Below are positions 36,926 to 49,605 of a stretch of DNA of 64,000 nt, in pieces. The stretch spans positions 71,174,463 through 71,238,462 of the forward strand of contig NC_088173.1 of assembly GCF_028769735.1 (NCBI RefSeq). Reading direction: 5' to 3'. This DNA comes from Zonotrichia leucophrys gambelii (lineage: Eukaryota > Chordata > Aves > Passeriformes > Passerellidae). Below the pieces are notes generated by a model. It was given only the letters and a program-made list of their open reading frames with translations. It had not been told where the DNA came from and searched no databases. A program made the translations under genes and the position numbers. Positions within the stretch are counted from its first letter, which is position 1. Every line of letters begins with the position of its first letter.

Positions 36926-38654
36926 AGCCAGGGCTGAGCAGGGGGGTCTGGGCTGGGCCATTCCAGCCTCATCCACAACATCCCAAATCCCTCTCCCAGT
37001 GCTGCTCTCCATCCCTTCTTTCTCCTCCCAGCCTGGATTTGTGCTGGGATTTCCCTGACCCTGGTGCCAGTGGTTTTTTTGACCTTCCTGAGGTTCCCAC
37101 TGTCCCACCTCTCTGGGTCTGTCTGGATGTCCTGTCCCTTCCAGAGTCCTCTCATTCCATGGCCATTCCCCTCCCAGCATCCAGGATTCCAGGAAGTGCT
37201 TTCTACTGCTCAGAGTGTGACAGCATCCCTTTAGTTGGAATTTTCTGTTTGGATGAGTTTTTAGGGATTTTTGCCTCAAAAAGGGGCAAAACCTGAGCTG
37301 GAGGAGGGCTGCTGGGACATGACTTCTGTCCCAGTACAGAGGGTGCAGCTCAAGCTGGGTGTGCTCAGAACAGGAGGTTTATTTATGAGTTTGTCCTGTT
37401 TTTGTTTCTCCCTGCTCCCTGAGTGTTTCCCCCTGTTCTGCCAGGGGAGAACACAATAATAAAGATGCAAATGTGATTTTTCCAACCCAAACATTTCACG
37501 GCGGAGCTGTGGGAGTGAGCTGAGGCTCCTGGCTGGGACAGGGTTTCAGGGAGAGGGGAAAACAAAAAAAGGCTTTGACCTTACATCATCCCATGGAAAC
37601 TTCCCCATTTTTGGATCTTTTCAGTTCTCAGGGAGCCTAAACCCCACAGCACTGTGGAAAAAGGGAGAGATTTGCTGCAGGTTGTGTTCTCCCTCCTACA
37701 TTTTCCTTCCTCCTCCCTCTGGACCTGCCCTTCATTCTCTTCAGGGACTCATCCTGCTTTTCCCCTAATTCGAAAGGGGAAAATTTTTGAGGGGCAATTT
37801 TTTTTGTCCCTCATGGATGGGAGCCCTGACCAGAGCTGATAACTCTGGGGGTTGGATCCTCCCTTCCCAGAGCCCTCACACGGAGCTTTCCCCACCAGCA
37901 GGGTTCTCCAGGGCTTTTCCTCAGGGTGGCCTCACGTGGAAGACCCTGTGGGGCTTGTCCTGAATCTGTTTGTTTCCCTGGCAGCTCGTTCCTGATAAAG
38001 TTTTAATGGATTTTTAAATTTATCATGAAACAGGCACGGGGCCGGCATCCGGCTCCACTTGTATTTACACTGGGAAGTGTTGGGGTGGGATTTTCCTTGG
38101 GGAGGGAGGGAGGGATGGAGGAGAAAGGCACATCCAGGTGTATTAAGCCTTGCAGGGCACCTGGGATGGTAGGGGACCCAAAACCCAGCCTGAAAACGTT
38201 GGATAATGAGGAAATCTCTGTGGACATCACTTTGTGACTTCTCCAAAGCCTGGCTCGGGCAGGGGAGGGAGAGGCTGGAGCGGGAACGGCTCCATGGAGT
38301 TTTCCAGATGAAAAACACAGGCTACTTGTTCAGCCCTGGAGTTTAGGTCAGCTGGAGTTATGGGAAACAGATGATGGCCGGTGCGGGGCCGGGCTCTGAC
38401 AGATCCCCCATTGTTGAGTGTTGGTATCCTCAGGAGCGGTGCCGGGAGCAGGGCCCGGCCAGGCCTGGCCTCCCCCTGGGCTTCAGGAGGGGCTGGAGCT
38501 CCACATCCAAGGGTTTGGGTCCCTGGGAGGGATTGCACTGAGGGAAAGGCTGGGCGGGAAGGTTTCTGCTCTAGGGATTCAGTCCAGGCTCCTGGGAATG
38601 CCTGGGGGGAAGTTCCCTGGGAACAGCTTGGATCTTGTGTGGTGAAGGTGTTTC
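36926..38654. other. intron, no feature recognised
   Basis: Unique-looking. 38020-38200 and 38380-38480 are GC-rich with some CpGs. No splice-bracketed frame was convincing. Confidence 0.5.
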
Positions 38655-38945
38655 TGAGGGGTGCTGGAGTCATGGAATGGGTTGGGTGGCCTTAAATCCC
38701 ATCCCCATCCTAATCCATGGGCAGGGACACTTCCCAATGCCCCAGGTGGATCCAGCTTGGCCTTGGGCACTGCCAGGGATCCAGGGGCAGCCACAGCAAA
38801 TCTGGGAATTCCAGCTCAGCCAGGAATTCCTTGCCAAGATCCCAGCCCAGTCTCCCCTTTCCCAGTGGGAGCCATTCCCTGGCTCCTGTCCCTGCAGGCC
38901 TTGTCCCCAATCCCTCTCCAGCTCTCCTGGAGCCCCTTTAGGTAC
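38655..38945 (-). mobile_element. CR1 tail, - strand
   Basis: From TCATGGAATGGGTTGGGTGG to CTCTCCTGGAGCCCCTTTAG. Confidence 0.88.
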
Positions 38946-39976
38946 AGCAGGCTGTTATCAGCCTTTTTAGGGTCTTTCTTCTAAAATCGGTGACCCTTTT
39001 CTTGGGAATTTCTTGCCTCTGGAATGCAGAGGCCTAATCCTGGATAATCCCAAGCAGGACAAGCCAGGGGCTGAGCTTTTCTGTCATTGCAGCATCTGAG
39101 AGATTCAACCTTCTCTGGGCAGCCAAGGAGCTCCTTTCCCTTTCCTCAAGAGGATTTTAGGTCCAGCCCATTCCCATGGGGAAATCTGGGAGCATGGAGG
39201 GCTTCTCAGTGTGGGACAGGTGGATCTGAGGATGCTCAGGTTGCTGGGAAATTTTGATCAGGAATGAATGAAGGGAATGTGGAAAAGCCTCTTTGTGGCA
39301 GGAGAAGGCTCTGGGTCTGTCCTTGGAGCAGTGGCAGGAGAAGGCTCTGGAGCATTCCTTGGAGCAGTGGCAGGAGCTGTTCCATTCAGGAAGGGCCGGA
39401 TGCATGCCTGGTCCTGCTCACCTCCATAAACCCTGGACACATCCACTGTTGCTTGATGGATTTGGTCAGCTGAAAACAAAATCCACGCCATGGAAAATCA
39501 GGAAAAGGAGCGAATGTTTGGCTGGTCCCCAGTGTCCCTGCCCTGCCAGGGACCCTCCGTTGGCTGCTGCCCCTCACGGATAACCTGAGGGCTCTGGATC
39601 TTGGGAGAAGCTTTGTTCCTGTGCTTTTCCTGCCCTCTGGAGCAGCAGTGGCTGGGAAAGCCAGAGCTGTCACCCTGGAGAGGTTTAATGTCCCTCTGGC
39701 CTGGCCCAGCTCTTCCCAAGCCCTTCCTCCCTCCAGCTGGAAAGTTGGAACATCCCAAAAGGCCCCCAAGGCAAATCCCGGGGAGGATTGGAGCTGTCCT
39801 GTTCCTGCTGGATGAACAAACCTCTTGGGATTCCAGAGAATTGGTGTGGTAGATCCAAACTCGATGTTTTAAAGGCTGGCCACGTGTTTGGTGTTTGATT
39901 CAAGCAAAGCTGTCTTTACCTGGGATGAAGGGATGGGAAATACATCTTGGATTGGGGCAGCACTCCTGCCTTGGGA
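38946..39976. other. intron with a 36-bp duplication
   Basis: 39295-39376 holds two copies plus ten bases of a 36-bp unit (GTGGCAGGAGAAGGCTCTGG...). The splice-bracketed 48-nt segment at 39422-39469 on - is described under findings. Confidence 0.6.
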
Positions 39977-40357
39977 TGTTCACAGGGGTTCTTGGGTGAG
40001 GGAAGAGATGAGGATCTGACTCCATGTTTCAGAAGGCTGATTTATTATTTTATGATATATATTACATTAAAACTATACTAAAAGAATGGAAGAAAGGATT
40101 TCATCAGAAGGCTAGCTAAGATAAGAATAGAATAGCAAAGAATTATAGCAAAGGCTTGTGGCTTGGGCTCTGTGTCTGAGCCAGCTGACTGTGATTGCCC
40201 ATTAATTACAAACAACCAACATGGGCCAATCACAGATGCACCTGTTGCATTCCACAGCAGCAGATAACCATTGTTTGCATTTTGTTCCTGAGGCCTCTCA
40301 GCTTCTCAGGAGGAAAAATCCTAAGGAAAGGATTTTTCATAAAAGATGTCTGCAACA
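39977..40357 (-). mobile_element. solo LTR of a passerine endogenous retrovirus
   Basis: A 381-bp element with TG...CA ends: TGTTCACAGGGGTTCTTGGG on the left and AAAAGATGTCTGCAACA on the right. The inner sequence (TTTATTATTTTATGATATAT, CCAATCACAGATGCACCTGT, CTCAGCTTCTCAGGAGGAAA) is a type I know as abundant in songbirds. AATAAA near its left end on the - strand suggests - orientation. No internal retroviral genes are next to it. A target-site duplication is not evident. Confidence 0.8.
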
Positions 40358-40774
40358 GGGTAATTTGAGGAAAAGCTCTTCTGGCTGAGCAGCAGAACAA
40401 AAGAAATCATCCAGACTGGATCCCTGCCGTCGTTAAATGAACTGAGCAGCACCAAGGACACGGAATTTCCCTCCTGATATTCCAGGGAAAACACATCCCT
40501 GTTCACACTGGAACCTCTGAGATGGCACTGAAGTGGAATTCACATCTTGGATTACTCGGATGATTTGCTGTGGCCACTTGTGTATCATGTTAGAACTTCC
40601 CTCAGCCTGAAGATCCCTAAAATTCCCTGGGTTTGGAGGTTTGTGCTTCCACACAGACACTTCCCTTGCAGCTGGAATGCCGGAGCTTGGCCTGGACTGG
40701 GACAGATCAGATCAGAAAATAGGGAATGGTGTCAGTCTGCTCCCAGGGACAGCGTGGGGGAACAGCCTCAGCCT

Positions 40775-40982
40775 GGAATATTGGGAAGGATTTCCTCATG
40801 GAAAGGGTGTTCAGGCCTTGAAACTGCCCAGGGCAGGGGTGGAGTTCCCGTTCCTGGAGGCATTTAAAATCCATGTGGATGTGACACTTGGGACAGGGGT
40901 CAGTGTTGGCCTTGGCAGGGCTGGGGATGTTTGGACTCGATGATCTCAGAAGGTTTTTCCAACCTTAGTGATTCCATGATCC
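40775..40982 (+). mobile_element. CR1 tail, second subtype
   Basis: GGAAGGATTTCCTCATGGAA through GGACTCGATGATCTCAGAAG to TTAGTGATTCCATGATCCC. Confidence 0.85.
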
Positions 40983-43689
40983 CAGAAGAGGCTGGAATTT
41001 GATGCTGGTGGGCTCTTGCCAGCAGAGTCTCCTGATCCAGGGTGTTCCTTGTGCCCTAAGGATGAGGAGCATTCCCATCTGCTCCACCAGCAGAGTTCTG
41101 CTGTCTCCAGGAGTTCTGTGTTTCCTTGGAGAGTTCCTCTCCTTGTTCCTTCCCAGAAAATGCTCTCCCTCAGGATCCTGGAGGTCCTGGATCTGCTGAG
41201 TCTCCTCCCAGTTCTGCTTCCAAAGGTGGAATACTCCTTCTCCTGTAAACTCACCCTGCCCCTGCTCTTCCTGAGCCATTGACAAAGTTCTTGTGGACAC
41301 CAGAGGTTTACACAGCACAGGAACCTTTGGATAAACCCATGGAACAAAATCCATCCAAGGCTATTCCAACCTGTCCTGTGGCTCGGGATGTCCTCGCTCC
41401 AGGACCTGCTGAGAACAATGCTGGAAAATCTGGAATTCCCTGTCCAGGCCATTGTTGTGTTATTTTTCAGCAGCACCTGGGCTGGTGCTGGCTCTGCTGG
41501 CTGTTCCTGCTGGGACAATTGGGAATTTATGGATTTGTGCTGTGGGCAGGGCAGGGGGTGGCTCCTGACGGCTCCTGGGCACCCTCTGCTCTGCCTCAGA
41601 GGCCTCCTGACTTTGGTAGAGAAATTCCATTTTCTGCTCCTGATTTTCAGTGAAATGAGATTCAAACAGTCGTTTCCAGAGCAGAGGTTGCTGCTTGTTG
41701 CATCCTGGAAATGTCTGGGAATGTCTGGTTTTCCCTGTTTTATCCAGGTGGGTGAATGGGAATGAGCTGGAAGCACTGGTGGCATGTGGGAAAAGGTTTC
41801 TGTCCCAAAGTTAGGAATTTATTCCCAGTTCCATGCCTTTTCCCCTACAGTACCAAGGAATAGAAATCCCTATTTATTTATTTTTAGTATTTATTTTCAA
41901 GAGTGAAGCAACTCTTGATTCCATCCTTGGAGGTTGATGGGAGGCATCAGAGCCCTGTTTGGACCCTGGGATCAGAACTGGCTCCAGGGGTGTTGTCTGC
42001 TCTGGAATTTGGAGACAGGAGCTCCCTTACCCTTCCACCACCCTCAACAGGCTGTTTTGGCAATTTTATTTCCTCCAGGCTTTCTTTTTTCCCCTCAAAT
42101 CCTCAATTCCTTGGTTTTCCATCATGCTGCCAGTGGCAGTTTTCTCTCATGGGTGGCTTTGTCCTGCAAAAAGAGGAAAACCCTGAGCACTTCCAAAATT
42201 TGGCTTTCAACTCCTGGTCCCCACATTCCAGCTGTTTCTTTCATGGTGATTCCCTGGGAAGGAGGGAAAAATCCTGGTTTTGTCTCTCCCCTACAGCAGC
42301 AGGTCAGAAAGAGCATGGGATGGGGAGCTGGGGAGCACCAGGATCAGGATCTCTCTGAATTCCTTGGATTTCAGTGAGGAGAGTGGATTCCTCCCATTTC
42401 TCAGCAAATTGGTGTTTTCTGCTTTTGGGAAAAGTGGAGCATCTGGAAAAGGGACTGAAATGGGAGGAATCCTGGGATGGTTTGGTTGGAAGGGATCTCA
42501 ACTCCAGCCTTCCCATCCCTGGGATCCATCCGAGCCCTTTGCATCCCTGGATGCTCTTTTGGGATGGAAATTCTTCCTTTGCTGTCCTGACCCCGGCTCA
42601 GATGTTGTGCTAATTAACACTTAAATAGGAGCTGGGAAGGCTCTGGCAGAACCTGGCTGCTCCAAAAGTCCTTTGGGAAGGCATTCCATGGATTAACGCT
42701 GGATTCTGAAGCTGGATTCCCAAAGCCTTCCTCAGGCTCCTTCCTCAGGCTGTTTTCCCTCTTCCAACGCTGCTCCTTAATCAGATTGGTCAGGAGTTCT
42801 GGGGACAGGACAGAACAGGGACAGGACAGGGCAGGACAGGGACAGGACAGGATGGGACAGGACGGGACAGGGACAGGACGGGAAGGACCTTCCCGGGTCA
42901 CTGCAGGGCCACGCTCTGGAGCCACACCAACACAAACACAGGTGGCCCTGGCCGAGGAGCATAACCCTAACACCCCACAATATATGGGGAACCCATCCCA
43001 GGTGTGGGGATGATCCCAAAACTCCGGGATACCCCAAACCCTCTGCATTTTGCCCCATCCCTGCCCCTCTCTCCTGATTCCCCACCCCATTCCACAGCTG
43101 TGCTGCCGGGCTCGAACATTAGAGGGCATCTCCTCCTCACGCTTCCATCCGTTATTTATTTTTGGTGTGTTTTGTTTTACTGCAGTGGGGCCTGTCCTTA
43201 AAAAGCCAGGAGAGCCTTTTCCCTGCTGTGCAGAGCAGCCAGATGGGAAGTGCAATATCCCGCTGCTGCCCCTCATTACCGGGCCCTCGGAAAAGCTCCC
43301 CCCTTCCCACATGTGACCATATTAAAGTGGCCTTTGCAGCCTTTTCCCCCATATAAAACTGTCTTCACTCCTGCAGGCCGGGAGTTAAAAGGGAACTCCA
43401 GCTGCAGGCAGGAGGCTGAAATTAAAGGCTTTGCCCTGGTCTAAATGGAAAATGGATATTGCTTCCCATATCCAGGGCTGGGAACAATGGGGCTGCAGCT
43501 CTGGGCAGGGGTAATGGCCTGCTTTGCTGGGAGGAAGGAGCAGAGGGGAAGGGGGAAAAGGGGGAATCTCACCTTTTTCCCTCGTGGTTAACTCTTCCAT
43601 GGCTGGTAGGGAGTGGGAGAAGCTGAGCAAGGAGCCTGGGACCTGTGGTGGCTTTTGCTGCAGAGCTGAGACAAAGCCTCCAGCATCTT
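40983..43689. other. intron; short GGACAGG repeat and a possible regulatory block
   Basis: 42793-42882 is a (GGACAGGACAG)n-like repeat. 43095-43440 is non-repetitive and holds CCGTTATTTATTTTTGG, CATGTGACCATATTAAAGTG and CCCCATATAAAACTG, which could be promoter or enhancer motifs. A - strand frame across 41010-41300 was considered and rejected. Confidence 0.4.
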
Positions 43690-44425
43690 CCGCTGGAGAG
43701 AACGGGGTTTGAAGAATTCCTCCTCAAAAGAATGGGGTTTGAAGGAGAGAACAGGGTTTGAAACAGTTCCCCCTGGAGAAAATGGGATTTGAAACAGTTC
43801 CACCTGGGGTTTGAAACAATTCCCCCTGGAGAGAATGGGATTTGAAACAATTCCCCCTGGGGTTTGAAAAAATTCCTCCTGGAGAGAATGGGGTTTTAAG
43901 GAATTCCCCCCAGAGAAAATGGGGTTTGAAACCATTCCTCCTGGAGAGAACAGGGTTTCAAACAATTCCCCATGGAGAAAATGGGATTTGAAACCATTCC
44001 ACCTGGGGTTTGAACCATTTCCCTGGTAGAGAATGGGGTTTGAAACAATTTCCCCCAGAAAAAATGGAGTTTGAAACTGGAGAGAAGGGGGTTTCAAACA
44101 ATTCTCCCCAGAGAAAATGGGGTTTGAAACCATTCTCCCCAGAGAGAACAGGGTTTGAAACAACTCCCCCCAGAGAAAATAGCATTTGGAACAATTCCCC
44201 CTGGAGTTTGAAACCATTCCCTCTGGAGAGAACGGGGTTTGAAACAATTTCCCCCAGAAAAAATGGGGTTTGAAACTGGAGAGAAGGGGGTTTCAAACAA
44301 TTCCCCCTGGACAAAATGGGGTTTGAGTGAATTCCCCCTGGGGATTGAAACAATTCCCCTTGGAGAGAATGGGGTTTGGAACAATTTGCCCCAGAGAAAA
44401 TGGGATTTGAAACAATTTCCCTGAT
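43690..44425. repeat. 31-bp minisatellite
   Basis: About 24 copies of GGTTTGAAACAATTCCCCCT + GGAGAGAATGG, some shortened to half units. Confidence 0.94.
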
Positions 44426-44744
44426 ACATTGATGTCCATGTGCTCCCTGTTATCCCTGTGCTCCTTGTCCATGTGTTCCCTGTTGTCCCGAGCAGGCCTG
44501 GCCAGGAGCTCGGACTCAATGGGTCTGGAGAGGTCCTTGAGTCTGTTGGACCAAAGATTTCAAACTTATTTTTTCCCCCTCTTGCTTTCTCTTTGTAAAT
44601 TTTTGTTGCTTTCCAAGTTGGCTTTAAATGAACTCAGCCAAACCAAGGATGGGAGAGAGGGAAAGGAGAGTTGGATCTTCCATGGACTCTTCCAAGTGGG
44701 ATTTCTGAGGTCATGCCTGGTTCTTGGTCATTTCATGGAATCAT

Positions 44745-44880
44745 GGAATTATTTGGCTTGAAAGGGACCTTAAATCCCACCCAGTGCCACTTCCACTGTC
44801 CTAGGCTGCTCCAAGCCCTGTCCAACCTTGCCTTGGACACTTCTGGGATGGGGAGCCACAACCTCTCCTGACCTCTGGAG
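44745..44880 (-). mobile_element. CR1 tail, - strand
   Basis: CATGGAATCATGGAATTATT, then AAAGGGACCTTAAATCCCAC and CTAGGCTGCTCCAAGCCCTG. Confidence 0.85.
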
Positions 44881-46714
44881 ACTCCTTTCCTTTGGGATCA
44901 CCTTTGCTTGTGCTTCTTGGCCTCCCTGCTCTTCACCAGGCCCCAAAGAATTTATTGTTGAGCACATAACAGAAGAAACCAAGCCCTGAAGTACCCAAAA
45001 TGTAAAATTGGGATTCACTGCCTGAAGAAGGAACGGGTGGCTGCTGCTTTTTCCAGGACACAGGTCGAGGTCAGGGCTGGGTGGAGGAGACCAAATCCTG
45101 CCGGGCTGGCAGGAGAGGCCTCTCACAGCCACTCTCTCTTCCCCCCACGCAATTCCTGCTCCACTTCATCTCCGTGTTTTCGGTATCGAGGGGGTGTTTA
45201 CAGTCAACAAACAGGAGCCTTCTTTTTTGATCCCAGCTTTCCCTGCCGAGCACCTGCGAGCGCGTCCATGCGCTCCGTGAGATTTGTTGGGAATATTTAC
45301 CAGTGTTTTCCAAGAGGAGCATCTGCTCGGGAGTCGGACTCTTTGTGCCTCATTAGTGGCTACCGGGCTTCTCTTATCTGCACACATCTCCGGGGCATGT
45401 CAGGATCATTTTCTGAGCTGCTTTTCTTGGCAGCTCCTTCCTCACTGGTGGGAAGCTCCTGGTGTTTGGTGAAGTGCTGGACCCTAAAAAAAAAAAAAAA
45501 CCAAACCAAAACCTGCTTGTTTCAGCTGGTTTTGGGGTGAAAAAAGGGTGATTTGTAAGGTTTTAAAGGTTCTGTGCTGCTTTTGGTAAGATGTATCCCA
45601 TCCAAGCTGCTGCACTGCGCTGTTGAGCAATTGGGGTTTGGTTTGGGGTATTTCCATGGAATTCCAGGGTTGTAAGGGGGGAGCAGGGATGGGATCCAGG
45701 TTGGACCAAGTGGGTTTTTAGCATGAATGTGTTGTTTGGCACTCGCAGGCAAATTAAAATGGAGCCCTGGGCTGGGGCTGTCTCGGGCAGGTGAGGGTGA
45801 CACAGGCCAGGGCTCTGCTCATGGTGTGAGGGGAAGGAAGTCCTGTTTTTTGTTGGAATGAGACTGGAGTTGCCTAAACTGTGACTAAACCCCCTCAGAA
45901 ATGGGATTTTGGGCCCAAATCTGGCCTTTCCACCTCCCAGAACATGGGAGGGGGTTGGTGGTCAGGGTACTGACTGGGAGATGGGTGTGTGTGGGATACT
46001 CAGAGGCTCCAGAGTATCCTGGTGGGAAGGGATGGGGCCATCATCTCCCAGGATGGGGCCACCTGGGTGGGAAGGGACCTCAGGAGGGCTCCAATCCACC
46101 CTCCTGCCTGGAGCTGGGAGATCAGACTGGGTTTCTCAGGGATTTGTCCAGCCTGGCCTGGAAGGATTCCAAGGATGGAGATTGGGATCCAGCTTTGGGG
46201 ATTTCTTTCTGCTACTTCATGGAATTATGGGATATTCTGAGTTGGAAGGGACTCAAAAAGATCCAGCTCCTGGGGGAATCATCCAGAAATCAAAATCCAC
46301 ACCTTGGTGTTATCAGCACCCTGCTCCAACCAGTCTCAGGGATTTTTATTGTTCTCCTTGTGGAAAAGCTTCCTGTCTACCCAAAATTCCCATCTTTATC
46401 CACAGAGGAAGTCTCAAAACAGTGGTGCCCAGTTTGTGAGGGGTTCAGGGTTTCTCCCTTTCCATAAGGGATGTTTGGAATTTGTCCTTTTGGGTGTCAC
46501 CATGTTGGGCTGTTTCTCCAGCCTGCCCAGACCTCTCCAGGCGTTGGCTTTGCCTTGAGTCTGTCAATTTTCACCAAACTTGGGGACATCTGCAAAGTGG
46601 AGAGATCTTGTCCAGGGCTCCTGCTGGTCTTTGGTGAGGATGTGGAGGGAGCAGGTCCCAGAATTCCTGTTATTCCCAATCCCAGTTGTTTTGGGCCCCA
46701 TGGAAAGCTTTGCT
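44881..46714. other. intron; old CR1-like pieces at the right
   Basis: 46060-46180 and 46215-46450 resemble diverged - strand CR1 (GGGTGGGAAGGGACCTCAGG; GAGTTGGAAGGGACTCAAAA). 45120-45440 is unique, with a few CpGs. No exon recognised. Confidence 0.45.
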
Positions 46715-46835
46715 GGTTGTCCCAGGCCAGGTTGGACATTGGGCTTGGATCCACCTGGGACAGGGGAGGTGTCCCTGCCATGGCACTGGGTGGGATTTAA
46801 GGTCCTTCCAACCCAAACCATTCCATGATTTTAGT
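46715..46835 (+). mobile_element. CR1 tail
   Basis: CCAGGCCAGGTTGGACATTG to CCAAACCATTCCATGATTTT. Confidence 0.85.
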
Positions 46836-47819
46836 GGTGTTATGTTGATAAATCCGGGTGGATGCTGGGTTTAGAATTCTCCAAGCATGGAATTAATCCT
46901 GGGTTCATTCCTGGTTATTTAAACCAGAGCTACAGGGATGGGACAGAGCTGCTCTGTGGGTGAGGGGTACAAAAACCTCCTCCAGTGGATGTAAAATTGG
47001 GCTGTTCTGGTAAATTTGGGCTGTGTCCATGGATTGATTTCCCTGGCACAAACTGGCACAACCTGGGTTTTCCCGGGAGGAATCTTCTCAGCAGATCTTG
47101 CAGTACATCCCCTTCCTTGCTGTCGTTGTGATGGGATTTTAATGGAAGAGCCCAGAGGATTCACTGATTTTTAGGGAATGATTAATGATGTTCCAAATGG
47201 GAAGGGTTTGAGATGGCTCAGGCAGTGATATCCCACGGGAATGTTGGGTTATGGATTCCCTGTGTTATCCAGGTAGGAGATATGTGAAATGCACAAGGTG
47301 CATTTCTGCTGCAGGCTGAGGAGAAACTGTGCTCCAAACCACTGTCATCCCAATTCCCAAAGTCCCATTTCCATGGGCATTTTGATTATTCCTGGAGAAT
47401 AAAACCAGGAGCACATTTTTTCCCTGGTGTAATCCCAGCTCGCTTGGCTCTCAGCTCTGCGCTGCTCCTGAATCCCGAAACATTTTTGGGTTTGTTCAGC
47501 TGCTGTTTTTGCTTTCTTGTGATTATCCTCTGTTTTCCCTTCTGTGGTGTTCATCCCCGCTGGTAATTATCCCCCTCTCCCTGCCAACTCTGTGAACTCC
47601 AGGGCTAATTTGAGCAGGAGAGTTCTGCCCGGTAATTTTACAAATATGAGGCGTTATTGAGGGTTTTTCCTGGACCGGTGATTACAAGGAATGGGTCCTT
47701 TGGGAGCCAGGAATCCTTTGGGTTCCTCTGCTCCCTCGGAGGGGTTGGGAGCTGGGTGAAGCTGGAATTAAAGCTGGATGGAAAAGGAGCAGCTCCTCTG
47801 CCCAGCACTGGCGCTGGGT
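46836..47819. other. intron, no feature recognised
   Basis: Unique-looking intronic sequence. Confidence 0.6.
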
Positions 47820-48100
47820 TCCATGGAATCGCTGAGGTTGGAAAAGCCCTCCAGGATTGAATCCAGCTGTTCCAAGGCCACCACTGATCATGTCCCCAAG
47901 TGCCACATCCACAGGGATGGGGACTCCAGACCTCCCTGGGCACTTCCAGTGCTTGACCACGCTTTCCATGAAGGAGTATTCCCAAATATCCAACCTAAAC
48001 TTTCCCCACAGGCCCTTTCCTCTTGTTCTCTCCCTCAAACTGTGAGAGAGGAGCAGCCCTAAAACACAAATCCCACCTGGAGTTTCAGCTGGGTAGCCCC
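47820..48100 (-). mobile_element. CR1, second subtype, - strand
   Basis: CCATGGAATCGCTGAGGTTG, TGTCCCCAAGTGCCACATCC and CCCAAATATCCAACCTAAAC, matching the copy at 32335-32690. Confidence 0.82.
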
Positions 48101-49204
48101 AGAAAACTCAGGATCTTGTGGTTGGTTCTGGAGAATTCTTGATCTGGTTGATGTGTTCATTTGGTTTTTTTGCCTTTTTGTTTTTTTTTTAATCCAGAGG
48201 AAAACAGGATTCAGGCATGGAATTCAGAGGAGTAATGGATTTTCTGGAGACCTGAGAAGATGAATAGTCCTAAACAGATCAAATGTGGGAAACTGGGTGG
48301 TCTGAGCTCAAACTGCCATGAAGAGGAAGAAATATTTTCCAGTTTGAGGAGAATGTAATATGGCAGCAGTGGGAATATCTGGGGAGATGAGGGAGGAATG
48401 CACTTAGGAGAAAGGGATGGAACTGGGAGGATGAAAAATGGGAGTAGGGTCATGAGAGGGGCTGTGGGGAGGATGAGGTTTTTGTTGGAGGAACCTCCTG
48501 TGAGAGAGTCCCTGATTCCTGGGGCAGCCAGAAATGGCTCAGGAAAGAGAAGCCAGGGAACAGAGCCGTGAGGGGATGGGTTTGGTCATACTGGCAGGTC
48601 CCTGGGCCATAAATTTTGGGGAAACTGTTAAAATGTGAATAGGATTCTCTGATTTTCTTTTTGGGAATGGTTTCAAAGGAGCAAATTTTCTGCTCCTTCC
48701 CTTCTGCTGCAGTTCCCTTTGTGGAGTTGGAACAAGGAGGGGGCACCCAAAACCTTCTGAGGCTGAGGAGAATTCAGCCAAGGATGGGAGTTGGGTTGTT
48801 GTGGGGCCTTCCTGTGCCATCTCCAGCCCAGCTCTGGTTGCTTCTCCTTCTCCTGCCTGTGGAAAACACATTTTTTACTCTGGAAGAGATTCCAAAGTAA
48901 TTTTAAATTTCAGAGGTTGTGGTGAAGCTGCTCCAGGTGTTTCACCCTCCTCAGAGCCATGGGTGAAACTGAGATGGAGACCGGGCCTGAAATTTGTCCT
49001 GGATCACAAATCCCAGCTTTCCCCTGTAATCAGGTTCAGCACCAACTAGAATCTACAAGAAATGGGAAGGAGCTGAAGAGTGGGGTTGGAAATTTTGGTT
49101 CCTGTGCTTCCCTGAGCCCCAGGACCTGGGGGGCTCCCCCATCCTGTGGTGCTGCTGAGGAGCTGGTGGGGAAAATTCCCCATGGGAATGGTGGGAAGCT
49201 GCTG
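48101..49204. other. intron, no feature recognised
   Basis: Unique-looking intronic sequence with a short poly-T at 48180. Confidence 0.6.
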
Positions 49205-49605
49205 GAGAGAGCCCAGAGCTGCTGCAGGGCTGGAGCCAGGCTGGGAGAGCTGGGAATGTTCCCTTGGAGAAGGGAAAAATCCAGGGAATCCTCAGAGTCC
49301 CTGAAGGGGCTCCAGGAGAGCTGGAGAGGGACTGGGGACAAGGCCTGCAGGGACAGGAGCCAGGGAATGGCTCCCACTGGGAAAGGGGAGATTGGGCTGG
49401 GATCTTGGCAAGGAATTGGTGGCTGGGAGGGTGGGCAGGGGCTGGGCTGGAATTCCCAGATTTGCTGTGGCTGCCCCTGGATCCCTGGCAGTGCCCAAGG
49501 CCAGGTTGGATCCACCTGGGACAGTGGGAGGTGTCCCTGCCATGGATGGGGTGGGAATGAGGAGATTTTTTAGGTCCTTTCCCACCCAAACCAGTGTGGA
49601 ATTCT
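49205..49605 (+). mobile_element. CR1 tail, long copy
   Basis: GAGAGCCCAGAGCTGCTGCA through GGCAAGGAATTGGTGGCTGG to the tail AAACCAGTGTGGAATTCTG. Confidence 0.9.

Noticed and set aside
36350..37279. 309-codon - strand frame
   Set aside because: It covers an inverted CR1 copy; similar frames appear in all long CR1 tails here because the sequence is purine-rich and stop-poor.
40946..41785. 279-codon open frame on the - strand
   Set aside because: It ends inside a CR1 tail, lacks a convincing splice pattern or conserved motif, and a second overlapping frame looks equally protein-like.
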